In this document: piece after piece, positions 51,701 through 62,956 of the stretch
Layout: every line of letters begins with the position of its first letter
Numbering within the stretch: the stretch's first letter is position 1
NCBI RefSeq assembly: GCF_910596095.1
Contig: NC_056545.1
Location: 24,885,067-24,949,066 of the forward strand
From: Thunnus maccoyii
Taxonomy: Eukaryota > Chordata > Actinopteri > Scombriformes > Scombridae
DNA: 64,000 bases
Direction: 5' to 3'
Program-made: the position numbers and the translations under genes
Notes under the pieces: model-generated
What the model was told of the DNA's origin: nothing
What the model saw: only the letters and a program-made list of their open reading frames with translations
Databases searched by the model: none

Positions 51701-54700
51701 TACGTTCCTCAATATAGATCTGACTAAAGAGCAGACATCTTGTACAGCTGCCACAACTTAAAAAGCAATGGACAAATCAGCTGTTCATGTCAGACAGGTG
51801 CAGCAGTCACACAGCAAGATTTCTTTTCAAACACATTTTACATGTTGGAAAATAATTGCTGAAAACGTGAAATGACTGAATTACATAGTATTGAATTGTG
51901 GTGTTAGAGCATTAAACTGTTTTTCACCATTTCTGTGTTCAGGATTTTTTGGGCAGGCCTGAAATGGTGGCTCTATGAGTTAAGAGGGGTTACTAGCAAC
52001 CGACAACAGCCAACGCCCGCGGCTTCAGCGCCGGCTGTGTGGCTGGGAGGTCCTCAGCCAGAGCGAGAGCGTTTGACGGGCAGCACTTCACCAAAAAGCA
52101 CAGCGTGAGAGGCAATTGCTCCAAGGGTGACGACTACAATAAAGCTGCCAAGGACATTTCAGCAGAGGTGTGAGTAACGTTAAGTGCAATTCCACCGAAA
52201 AAAAAAACCCAACAATTTAACATAACGATGACTGGTGATGGTTCGCTTGTTAACTAGTCATTTAAGTTACATTTTTACTGAAAAAGGTCCACATTTAGCT
52301 ACAAAATGTGCTAAATTGAACAGTGGCTCCTAATGTTACTTTATTTTTCAAAATATCATCCACGTTGCTTGCCTTACACCTACAAACAAGGTCTGTTTTA
52401 AATTGTATATTTTTATACAGGAGTTTGGTATGAACGTTGTTAACTCAGAGGCTGTTCAGTTGGGCTGTACTTTCAGCATCTTCAGCAGACGTGCCCCTAG
52501 CATTTCAGAGCAGAGAATACTGCTTATTTTTCCACGATCATGAAACCTAATTTTATATACTTGGCCATTTTTTTATCATTCCAATTTGGCTGGGTGGTTA
52601 ACTGCACATTTTTCTGTGGTGTGACAATCTCAGAACACATTTATCATTGCTTTATTTTGTTAATGCACATTCACCGCCCTTCAGGTGTAATCTACTCTGC
52701 TACTCTAAATATAAAAATCCAAATCCGGTGAAGAAAATTACACTTTTGATAGTGTCAGTTTCAAAAAACGTGTTTTATTCTGACTAAACACAGTAATTTG
52801 GCATATTGGGATGTTTAATCTGAGAGACAACAAGGACACTAATGATGCTACAAGAAAAAGGGGAGAGAAAGATGAGTTGTGCCCTGAAATTAAAAAAAGC
52901 ATGTGAGGATGCAGATTGTTTTCCAAGACCTCCTGTCACTGAAGTACCTGCTGTGGTAGTATGTGACTTAGACAGGTTCAATAACACACAGACCAGAAAT
53001 AAGCACTCAGTTCTAAAAAAGCTCTTCTTCCTTTCTGACTTCAAATTGAATAGACTTGGATTCCTTTGCTGACTGTGTGACAACACTAATAGTGCATTAA
53101 TGCTATACTAGGCCAAGAACAAGGAGTGTTTACAGGCATGGCTTGGGGTAAGGCCTCTGTGACTCTCCAACAGAAGAGAAGAATAATGTTGACTTTCTAA
53201 TGACTTTCTAGGCCGTAATTATAATAAACAACGGGCCAAATACAGTACATTTCGGTAAATACAAAGTCAGTCAATTGTTTTGACTTCTGTTTGTACTAAT
53301 GGAAATAAAAACAAAAAAAAAATCTTGTATGAGTAAAAAAAAAAAACAAAAAAAAAAACATACAGTTCCTGCATATTCATTTTTAACCAAACAGCTGCAG
53401 GTCTGACAAATTATAAATCTGTGAAATTAGTCAGAAGTAGTATCCCTGATCCTAAGCAGTGTCAGCCGCTGCCTACTTGGAATACCAGCCTGGTTGTTGA
53501 TGATGATGCTCTCTTCTGGATACTGTCTGTCTTTTAAGCATTAGGAATTCATGCAAAATCCATATTCACAAGTCAGTAGATCCACCTCTAGAAAGTCTGG
53601 CCTGTAAGCTGTGGTACGTGAGGCTATTACACTGCACATTTAATGGGAAAACGTTTGTCATCAAAGTGTCTGTGATGGAGACACTGTGGGTGTGCCAACT
53701 GTCTTATTCCACTTTGACAATCTAAAATTAAATCATTTATGTGACAGCATTTTAAAGTTTAAACATGGCATAACATTGAGGTAACCACATAGATGCACTG
53801 AAGCAAAAGATAAGTAATGCCTTGATGGAGTGACTCTGCTTTGTTCTCTCTGAATGGTTTTTAAGTGACCATGTAAAACTATGGATCATGCCTCACAGCA
53901 GCAGCATACTTGTAACCATGTAGCACTCTCTGTTGACCTGCACGGTGCACGCATGTGACGAAATACGGCTGTAGCCATGACAGCGGCACCGTGTGCATCG
54001 AGAATGATCCTCCGGTCTGATCCAAAAATACTTCTGCAGCATGTGCTTTAACTTACACTCACTTCCGCAGTTTAAGCTGTCGATCCTCTGACATATTTTG
54101 ACAAAAGGACGCAATTAACTTACAGCTTTCATTTGTCGGACGCCTCACTATTGATAGCTAATGTTAGCTATTAAACAGCTATTTGCTGGCTTAGGAGTTA
54201 CTTGGCAGTATCTTATCGATGATTTGCTAGTGATTAGCGATTTACATAGAACGGCTACCGTGGCAGGCAAACCTTACCGTGGTATTTTCAATGATAAAGC
54301 AGCAAACTGTCATATAGCTACATTAGCTTAACAGTTATCGTTAACGCTAGCTAACCTTGTCGAGTACAATCATAATTAGCCACAGCAGCACACAAAATAA
54401 CTAACAGCTAACTTTGCTAAGCTTGCACTTTCTGTAATTGAAAGTTTGGCTACATTGCAGACTAGCGTTGGCAAAATATCTAGCGTTGGCATAATATCTA
54501 GCGTTGGATAACACCATTAAACCCAAGCTACCACACACTGCTACCGGACTGACGCTAACCTTACAAGCTAGCTTAGCTATATGATATTAGCAAACAGTGA
54601 AGAGGTGTTTAGCTACACTAATCTCCAAATTATTATGGTGAAGACACTTAAGTTTAAAGTAACTCAGAGGAATACGTCGATATTTCTTTACCATATAGGT

Positions 54701-54748
54701 TGTAAAATAACATTAAGAAGAGAGTTGCAGGACACTCACTTTCTCCAT
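45728..54748 (-). CDS. stip1: Stress-induced phosphoprotein 1 (HOP), HSP70-HSP90 co-chaperone, 14 coding exons
   Basis: Cytosolic adaptor that passes clients from HSP70 to HSP90. Coding exons: 54740-54748, 51385-51594, 51141-51282, 50678-50819, 50174-50339, 49947-50073, 49375-49477, 48792-48912, 48288-48384, 48065-48189, 47915-47951, 47667-47770, 45905-46077, 45728-45800. They total 1,629 nt, or 542 residues (human 543), with consistent phases. TPR1 is at about 4-105, with the carboxylate-clamp residues Lys8, Asn12, Asn43, Lys73 and Arg77 all present. DP1 is at about 130-185. An acidic-proline linker ([13 protein letters not shown]) is at about 194-206. TPR2A is at about 224-350, with clamp residues Lys228, Asn232, Asn263, Lys300 and Arg304. 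TPR2B is at about 358-475. The DP2 domain ends in [10 protein letters not shown]. Exon 1 codes only MEK, as expected for a short first coding exon before the long intron 51,595-54,739. No break was seen. Confidence 0.96.
47338..47410. repeat. GA-rich microsatellite with poly-G end, stip1 intron 12
   Basis: GTGAGAGTGAGA, then GAAAGA units, then GAGA, then ten G residues. The purine-only strand could adopt a triplex or G-rich structure in the pre-mRNA. It lies between coding exons 12 and 13. Confidence 0.85.
52000..52180. other. GC-rich pocket in stip1 intron 1
   Basis: A short CpG-containing island in otherwise AT-rich intron. One plus-strand frame (about 52,066-52,170) is open and reads [20 protein letters not shown], followed by [13 protein letters not shown] and a stop. 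I do not recognise it. It may be a fragment of a retrocopy, an internal promoter or chance. Confidence 0.25.
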
Positions 54749-54881
54749 GGTGCAAGCATGAGGTTCCTTCCAGAAGCTACTACGGACGAGCGCCTCCCCC
54801 TGAACAACATGCAGGTTGCCAGTTTGGGAGGAAGAAACCCCGTAATCAACGATCTCACTTACGTTTTCACCCATGTGGGCA

Positions 54882-54908
54882 TATATAGACCGCTAGAAAC
54901 TTCCAGAA
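54882..54908 (-). promoter_or_regulatory. stip1: stip1 core promoter: TATA box plus three-unit heat-shock element
   Basis: On the plus strand, 54,896-54,908 reads GAAACTTCCAGAA, exactly three alternating nGAAn/nTTCn units with correct 2-nt spacing, the HSF1 binding consensus. Eight bases away towards the gene is TATATA (54,882-54,887). Placed about 135-160 bp upstream of the stip1 ATG (54,748), this matches a heat-inducible promoter, with transcription expected to start near 54,850. A second, two-unit site TTCCAGAA lies at 54,768-54,775. STIP1 is a known HSF1 target in other vertebrates. Confidence 0.7.
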
Positions 54909-54963
54909 GATGATGGAAAAAATTCGTAGATGTGTTAGATGTGACATACGATGTGGACATTCA

Positions 54964-55587
54964 TTAAAGGTAGGGTTCACCTTTTTTCAAGTCTGTCTTA
55001 AAAAGTAGTCAGGTACCCAAGTTAACATTTTAAAAGTTTTTCTTGCTGTAATCATTCCTCCCGTTCATACTAGCCATAATGCACTTACAATGTAATAGAT
55101 AGGGTCCAGAATCCACAAGCCTCCTTCTGTGAATTTTTTCTAAAGTTCATCGGAAGCTAATATTAAGTTCCAGCCATTCATATTAGTCAAATCAACTAGA
55201 TATCTTTCAATATTACAGTCTTTTTAATGCCAAAGTCCCTCTTTTTGTTATTATACTTCCACCGCAGATCAACAGGGAAACACAAAGGGGGAATTTGGTG
55301 CCAAAAACACTAAATGTGGCAGATATTCACTTGATATGACAAACTTAGGCTGCTGAAGCCTCATACAAGCTTCAGATCAACTTTTGAATACATTTTTGCG
55401 TAGAATAACTGTGGACACTGTGGATTTTGGCCTCCATTACTTACACTGAAAGCATGTTTGAAGATCTTTTAATAGCCAGTATGAACAGGAGGAATGATTA
55501 CAGCGAGGAAAACCTCTTTCACTGTTCATATGGACACCTGACTGTTGTTTTAAGACAGACTTGAAACATTGTGAACCATTCATTTAA
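54964..55587. mobile_element. Foldback MITE, 624 bp, TTAA ends, just upstream of stip1
   Basis: The two ends are inverted copies over about 130 bp: left TTAAAGGTAGGGTTCACC, TTTCAAGTCTGTCTTAAAA, CTGTAATCATTCCTCC and TTCATACTxGC. Each is found inverted at the right end, which finishes GTGAACCATTCATTTAA. No coding capacity. It begins 55 bp beyond the heat-shock element. Confidence 0.8.
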
Positions 55588-57100
55588 GCCATTGGTGCTT
55601 AATGGAAGAGTTATGTTGACTGAAGCCAGTCATTTCTCGGCAGAATGTTAACACAAATAATATAATACATCCATTAGTGAAACCTATACATTTTATGCAG
55701 TGTATGTGGTTTTATGGAAATATATTAAGCCATACTGTGTCATTATCTATTTAATACTTATTCATTATTCATAGGCTGTGTTATTGTAAGGTTTCTTTTG
55801 CTAAATGAGATGTAAATCTGACTGGGAAACAGAAAATTTGAACCCCATGTAGACAATGTTCTGGTCATAATCTCATTTTGTATACTGAGACAAAGTAACA
55901 TCCGATTATGTGCAGACATAAAGTGTAAACAGGTTTCAATTACCTAAGAGTCAATTGTGACTCAGTAACTGAATAATTGGTTTTCTACTCCACATGAGAG
56001 ATGAAAGAGATTCAGAGAAGACAAGTGCTGCTGAGATGACAGAGGATAGCAAGGAGTGACTGAAATGGTTATTTTTTTCTCACCTAAAATAACGTCTAAT
56101 AACTACACAAGTTGTTTGCTGATCAATAGTTTCTCAGAGGCAAAGGATGTAGTGGAGGCCATCCTGAATAGACCATTCATGCTGCTGTTGCCATGGATTC
56201 CTAGACCGAGGACACACAAGACAGAGAAGCGATGTGTGTCAGGACCAATGAGTGTCCTCTGGACTCTCAGCGAGCCTCAGGCTTTGTGCAAAAGGAAGGG
56301 CAGCACTGGTAGCTCTGTAGCCTTTGCCCTTCTGTTTTCTTATAAACCTTTGAACAAGATGTCATCTGTTCACTGTAGTTCATCCACTGAAACACCATGA
56401 GGAGTCAGAAGCCCACAGATGAGCAGAGCATTTCAACCACACGTAAACTCATATAAATAAGATGAAGCTCAGAAAAATGTAATTGCTCCTCTGCAGATAT
56501 TCACCATTAGCACACTCCAGGTATTTGATAAGGATTAAGGCACAGTTGGGAGCTCTGCATCTTTCTTGTGGCTTGAGGATCCCATCAGGAGGACTGAGAG
56601 GGACTGACACTTGCATTTTTGGACATTGGATACCTTTTATGGGTCCTGTTTTTCAGGTTCAGGTTCATATTGGGATGGTAATGCCACAACTATTAGAATC
56701 CTAACAATATTTTCTTCTGTGTGCAAAATTAAACTTAGCAAAAGACTGAGAAAGTGCTCATACTCTTCAATCTTGTCCCCAGTTCTTCTTTAATTCTACA
56801 TGGATATGACAACGTCTCAACCACTAATGGTCTTCCCCAGGTAAAGGTGAGGGTGTGAACACACACTTGTATATAAAAAGTTGACCTGTGATGACACGTC
56901 ATCAGTGAACTGGATAACTATATACTATAATTATATACCTGTGAGGGCAATATGTCTTATTTTATTATCATCACTGGAGTGGTGATGCGGCACACATCTG
57001 AATATCACATCAGTATTGCATTAGAAGTAACCTACTGGATTAGAGAGCCTACACAGAAAAAGACGTACCTACATTTCAAAAGTAATAGGCTAAAGCAAAC
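55588..57100. other. Non-coding stretch between stip1 and spata22, nothing recognised
   Basis: A 114-codon ORF at 56,056-56,400 shows no family resemblance and is treated as chance. Confidence 0.45.
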
Positions 57101-57640
57101 TTAAAGATCCCCTCTTGACATGTTTTAAAATGTATATAAAATACTCTACAGTGAATAATAATTCATGTCTGATATGTTTTTTCCACAAAAAAGTTCAGTT
57201 ATCTTGTTAAAATCCTTAAAATGACATCTACTCCTTCTCCCTCATTAAAAAAAATCCAGAATCTATAAATATGCAAATATTTTTCATTTCAGAAGTTTAA
57301 CTGTTGGACACAAGATGTCTCTTACTTCACTGTAAAGTCCATTCTCAGTGTTTGTGCACTGGGGGCTTCAAGTGTTTGCATCACACTTGTGTAAGTTGAA
57401 TATTGGACCAGGATTGGCTCCAAACTGGTTTTGATATCACAAAGGCTCGTGCTCGCAGGCCTGCCGCTTAAAATTGGATTTTCAGTGAGCACAGAGAAAC
57501 TTTCCACTTTCAGCAGATTAATGTGAAAACAGCCTTCTAGTGTCAAACTTTTCACATACTTCATTCTGCACAGTGAAGCTCAAACATCCAACTGTTGGAA
57601 TAAGAAGAAAAACACATTTTTGAGTGAAGGGGGACTTTAA
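57101..57640. mobile_element. Non-autonomous DNA transposon, 540 bp, TTAA ends
   Basis: Starts TTAAAGATCCCCTCTTGACA and ends with the inverse-like CACTTxAGTGAAGGGGGACTTTAA region. The inner part, GTTTAACTGTTGGACACAAG, is shared with the fragment at 22,838-22,997. No transposase. Confidence 0.65.
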
Positions 57641-58653
57641 CTCAAATTTTAAAATTATTAAGGAGATGTACAATCAGTGCACTAGACATGCTACTGAGGC
57701 CACTCAGAGGTACCTCTGATATTTTCTTTTTCTGTGTGTGTGTATGCATCCAATGCAGTACTTGTAATGCAATGTTAATGTGATATTCATGTTTTTTTTG
57801 TGTGACCACACCAGTTGGGAGGGTGTGAGTTTTAGGAAAGAGTGTTGACGTCATGTCAGCAAAAGATTGTGGTGAATGCACACGATTTGATGCATACAAT
57901 AACATCAATATTTTATTTTTTATTTTATTTCATTTGCACAGACATAAGACTGCATAAAATCCAGATAATAAAGATAAAATATGTGACAGGAGAGGTCAAA
58001 AAGCCACAGGCTTATACAACGGACCTCTCATCAACAAACAAACAATAACAAAAAAAGAAAAATAAAATAAAACAAAAAACTAAGCTAATGTAAAGGGTTA
58101 AATATGCAGAGTGTAAAAGGTTTAAAATGTATATACAGGAATTAAAAATGGCATAAAAAAGATGTTAAAAAGTCATTAGGACTATCGTACAGTTCATTGC
58201 AAAAATAATGAGTTACATGTGTTTAAAAATAGACACCCCTATATTTTTCATTTTATTTTATTGTGTCAAATTGTAATTAAACTCCACATTTCATTGTACT
58301 CTACTTGTTACCGTGTCAGTGCGATGCTTAAACAGATCGCTAGAGGGCGCTTAGCGCTTGGGAGGAACCTAAAACCCCGTAGAGGCAAGCACTGCAGAAT
58401 AAATCCTGCAGTCGAGCTGAACCATAGTCTATGAGCTGAACGCAAGCTAAAGTTTTCTGCCTCTTTGTTTTACATAAAGCTGCAGGGTGTATGAACACAC
58501 CCCTCCTGACACCCACAAGGCCAGGGGGGCAACACTAACATAATTTAGGAAAATACAACAATAAATAAATGACAACAAGAAGCACACAAAATGAACATAA
58601 AATCTAACCAATCAGTGGACAGCAATCCAATAAAAACAAATAAATACATGAGA

Positions 58654-58658
<5 letters not shown>
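57641..58658. other. AT-rich non-coding stretch
   Basis: No gene seen. It contains a TG-rich patch near 57,736, A-rich low-complexity sequence near 58,040-58,075 and a GC pocket with a CTCF-like word at 58,337. Confidence 0.45.
58337..58350 (+). promoter_or_regulatory. CTCF-like motif
   Basis: TCGCTAGAGGGCGC matches the CTCF core CCASYAGRKGGCRS at about 12 of 14 positions. It lies between the divergent stip1 and spata22 promoters. A single motif by eye is weak evidence, and such words also occur in fish transposons. Confidence 0.3.

Positions 58659-58727
<69 letters not shown>
58659..58727. repeat. (TA)n microsatellite
   Basis: About 69 bp of TA dinucleotides with a single C interruption. 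Confidence 0.95.
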
Positions 58728-58928
58728 GTCAAGAAATAATTAGACATGAATTAAATGTGATGACAATTTCCTTTTAAATTTTCTAAAGATCAGGAGCTCT
58801 TGATAAGATATGATACCTGTACACCACGATATCTGAGGGAGTACTGTATATCAATATCGATGACATGTGTCTAGCATACTTCCCCCCTCCTTTTCACAGC
58901 TGCACCACAAACAAGCGCTGTGGGTTAT

Positions 58929-58955
58929 TAAATAAATAAATAAATAAATAAATAA
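58929..58955. repeat. (AAAT)n microsatellite
   Basis: Six to seven AAAT/TAAA units. Confidence 0.9.
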
Positions 58956-58989
58956 TTGTTATTATCGACCTAAATCCCCTTTGAGTTGT

Positions 58990-59490
58990 AAGTAGGATCC
59001 CCGAGCTTACTGGGGAGACCTGAACGCAGCATCCGTCACCAGTGACTTTTGGCGCGAGTCGGTCTCCTCGGTGCTGCAGTGGAAAGTAAATTTCTGGTAC
59101 AATTGTTGTAACTTTTGTGAACTTTCCCTAGCAAAAATGGTTACTAACTAATGTACAATGCTCAAAGAAAACAAATCGGTTCACTACATATCGTAAAATC
59201 GTTCGTCGATAGTAAAAACTGTTATTAATTGTAACTTAGCTGTAAATAACAGCTGTAATAGTAGGTTAGCTCCTAGCTAAATTAGCTGTCTAAATATTTA
59301 GCCCAAGTTAGTTATTTAACTTGTCGAGTCTGTCTAACTGAGTTAACCTACCACTGTTTTCACTTTTTAGAACCAAGTGAGTGACCAACACTAACCAGGA
59401 CATCAGTTATAAGGTCTTTCCCCTATTTTATTTGGTGAATTTCTTCGTATAGCTAATACAAACCGTAGCTGTTTTTTCTGAGCAACCATA
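58990..59490 (+). promoter_or_regulatory. spata22: Probable spata22 promoter and 5' UTR
   Basis: A short CpG-rich patch (GGCGCGAGTCGGTCTCCTCG near 59,050) is followed by a donor-like GGAAA|GTAAAT near 59,087 and a strong acceptor CACTTTTTAG at 59,361-59,370. This suggests an untranslated first exon and a second exon from 59,371 that carries the ATG. GTTAGC/AGCTAA words cluster at 59,230-59,340, as at the other two gene starts. Confidence 0.4.
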
Positions 59491-62214
59491 ATGAGGAGAC
59501 AAGAAAACCAGCCAGCCAGGCCCACAGAAGGTTTGTAAAATCTTATTTCACAATCCACAGGCTAGTATCTGTTTCCTCATCTTAATCAGTTTGGAAATGA
59601 AATAGCCTACTATTCATTATAGTGAGTAGTATGAGTCTGGTGATTATCAAAAGTCAAATTAGTTTTGATTTCTGAAAGGTCCTGTCATCATAATGGCATA
59701 TGGATAGAAATGTTTAAAATGCAGCTGTGCTTCCTCCAGGGTGTATTTTTAAGATACAATTCAAGTATAATGAGTGAAGTCAATTTTAATATGTTTGATA
59801 ATATTTTAAATATATCGGTATGTTTATAGAATCATCAAGTAGTAGTAGAGTATTTTATTACCTGGCATAATGTACTGAGAAATCTGATATGTTCAGATAT
59901 GTTTCCTCTGCTGTTTCCTCTCCATCAGGCTGCCTCTCTGTGCCGCTGTTTAACCAGAAGAAAAGAAACAGAGTTCCTTTGACATCAGCTCCGTCCGAGA
60001 ATGAATTCTTTTCCCACACTGAATACATGGCAAGCACCAGCTCGGCTACATCTCACAGCACATCAGGTGAAGTATTCAGTCAGGCTCTTTTAGATTCTAC
60101 TGTATTTCAGTCACTAGGTGTCAGCACACCCAAATAAAATATAAATCCACTTTAAATAACAAGTGGTCTTAATCATTACCTGAGATGTTTTTTCTCTGTA
60201 CCAGTAAAGATGTTTGACCCTCAACAGTGTGGCTTATACAGGGCATTTAAATGTGTTAAAGAAATGAAATCCTTGCTTTCAAATGTTGTTCAAAGTCTGA
60301 CTGTTGAATCACACATTTGAGAACATTTTACTTAAAATAAAGAACAATATTGTAAACAGTCTCCCCATGAAGTAAGATAACAATTCACAGCTACGGGAAG
60401 AGGAGGCTGCTATTTCTATGGAAATTTTCATCTGAGAATGTACCTTTTCTCAGGTCCCTATGGATGTTATCAGGCCTCAGGTCCCTCTTCTGGTGCTCCT
60501 CGAAGTCACCAGTGGAACAGACAGGTTATCCCACAATCTACTCAGCCTCAGCAGTATGGTAGTAGACCTGCTCCTGGACTTGCTCCTACAATGAGAGCCT
60601 GTGCACCCATACCACATCCGTACAAAGTTGGAAACACAAGGTATGATTTATTGATCTTCTGACCATTAGCAAGGTAGTCAGTGCATTGACCCGTTTGTCA
60701 TGATACATTAAAAAACAAAAAAATGCTGAACAACCCGAAATACTAATGACAAAATAAGATCCACAAGCTGTTTAAGTTGGACTGTTTTTTTATATTTTGA
60801 TTGAAAGTAGGAGGTTTATTTTCATTTTCAGCTCTAAGATGGGACAGCCCAACAACCCAGTGAGACAACAGGATTCCAGCTCCAGTGTTAATTTCAGACA
60901 GAACAAATATCAAACACCCCTCAGCAGTGAGAGTGCACAAAACAAGCAAACACCTCATACTGGGTTCTCTCAGATGGGTCAGCAGTCATCTTACAAACCG
61001 CCTAATCTCACACATCAGTATTCCCAGCAGTCTAGATCTCTGCCTCATTATGTCCCACCACCCAGTGGGCCCTCTGCTCACACAGTGCAGCCACAACACC
61101 ACTCCTGGAAATTTACAAATAGCTTTGGGCCACAGAATACCCCCTTTGAGGGAAAAAGGAGCACAAATCAACCTCAGAATCCACGACACACTCAAACTCA
61201 GGTAGAAAAATATATAGAAAATATGTAATAATACACAGAAATGTCTAATTTCCCAGTAATGTTTCACTGTAGCATTAGTGACAAGTGCAGCATTTGAATT
61301 TTTTTCCCTGTATTCAGCAGGTAACATTTCCAATGAAGCCGGCCATTGAGAACTCACTGAGGATCCTGACTGCGGTTATCAATGGCATGAGACACTGGAG
61401 CCAATTTAAAGACAAAGTCCCATGCTTATTTGAGATATTTGGTCAGCTGATTTGGAGTTACTGCTGTCTTTGTTATGCACACTTTAGTGTTTTTAAACAC
61501 TATTAATCTGGCATCCTGTGCTCTTTTGTCAGCTACTCTAGACTCTGCAGTCACACTGGCCCACCACGGATGGGAAGGAGGTTGTGCAGTGTATCTTTTA
61601 TGAAAATGTGAGTTGAGAATAAACACTTTCTCTTAAGAAGTAAATACAAATGAATGTTTCTTGAGTTTATCATAGGATAATGTCAAATTACTCACATTAA
61701 TTTGCTTTGAGTCTTCTCAGCTTCAGTCAGATAAAAATAAATTAAAATTGCTTAGTATTATCCATGCTTGGTATTGTTAAAATGTACTTTTTTTGTATAG
61801 TCACCTGTAAGTAAGTATACTAACAAGTAAACCTGTTAACATGAACATGATATCACCATCATAAATATCCTTGGTTTGAATATATCTAATCAAACTCAAA
61901 ATCTTGAGGAATTACTGAATACTTTTAATACTGGCAAGGAAATTTTCAAAGTATTGGCATTACAAAAAATAGCACTGGAATCTGTCTTGACTTAATCTTA
62001 ATTTCTGCCTCTTGTCCAACAGGAGCAGGAATTGCCCCGCCTCATCCGTGGTCAAATTCATCGCTGTGTGGGTAACTATGACCGTAGCAGAGATGTCCTG
62101 ATGTGTGTGTCCGTCAGACCCGGCCTGCCTTCAGAGCTCAGGAACGCCCAGGAGGCTGTCAAAGCCTGCGATGCTGAAATGAGGGCCCTGGTCAAATCAC
62201 TCAGTGAAGTCTGA
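59491..62214 (+). CDS. spata22: Spermatogenesis-associated protein 22 (meiotic recombination factor), frame broken in exon 6
   Basis: SPATA22 pairs with MEIOB and RPA on resected DNA ends in meiotic prophase and is needed for recombination and fertility in mouse. Coding exons: 59491-59530, 59929-60066, 60454-60640, 60832-61201, 61318-61441, 61533-61607, 62023-62214, all with good GT-AG sites. The N-terminal signature CLSVPLFNQKKRNRVPLTS (residues 15-33) is nearly identical to mammalian SPATA22. The middle is Ser/Gln/Pro-rich and disordered. The C-terminal part has ILTAVINGMRHW, LDSAVT, DGKEVVQCIFYEN and ELPRLIRGQIHRCVGNYD, in family order. The summed length is 1,126 nt, one base off a multiple of three. 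In exon 6, LDSAVT and DGKEVV are in different frames, and the first frame stops at 61,601-61,603 after about 309 residues. If this base is an error the protein would be about 374 residues (human 363). Gene identity is very sure. Integrity is not. Confidence 0.88.
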
Positions 62215-62956
62215 GCATGAATAGATATCTTGAGCAGTGCGAGACTGATTGGAAGAATGTACACTAGTATTTGATGAGGGTTCAATTAGGGTTCATGGGA
62301 GCCAAGTCAAGTGCTATACAGTAAAAGATAATTCTTGTTATGAGTAGAAGTGGTTATAAAAAGCATTTTCAAGGTATTAGTATAGTTTTTACCTGTAACC
62401 TGCTGTTGCCATGAGTTTGTTGTATGCAAACAAAATTAATTTGTTCTTAAACAGTTTAATTCTCTTGCATGTTCTTGTGTAGATATTCTTGTATTTATTT
62501 GTGAAACAAATATAAAAATAATTGTTTAATTTAACCGAAACTTTAACCAAAAGTAAAGCCTCTCTTTTTGTAATTCATGAAATATTTTTATTACAAAGAA
62601 AATTCACAGAACAGCAAACATTGTTTAGAGGTTAGTTCAGGTAAAGCAAACACGATGAGGTAATATCTCAAAATATATCTTTGAAAAACGGGGCAGTTAA
62701 GAATAACATGTGATATCAAGTACAGTTAGTTTATTTACAGTCAAACATCACAATGGAAAAACAATAATTCTACTCTACCAAAACAGTTTCACCAGTGCTG
62801 AGACTTTACACACAATGGTTCAACAAATAGGGGAATAAGTCCAGTGCAATCACGCCAGTCATTCCCACAGTCAAGCACAGTATGAGGTCCAATACAATAC
62901 CAACATTTCTTTCCTGACCTTCTTCCAAAAATGAAAACATAATCACGGTAATTTTC
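62215..62956. other. spata22 3' flank with a possible poly(A) signal of a minus-strand neighbour
   Basis: No clear AATAAA for spata22 was found on the plus strand in this stretch. On the minus strand AATAAA occurs at about 62,587-62,592, followed rightwards by non-repetitive AT-rich sequence. This would fit the 3' end of a convergent gene lying to the right, mostly outside the window. Confidence 0.3.

Noticed and set aside
60438-60662. Separate small ORFs at 60,438-60,662 and 60,797-61,228 as independent genes
   Set aside because: They are spata22 exons 3 and 4 read through their splice sites; phases join the flanking exons exactly.
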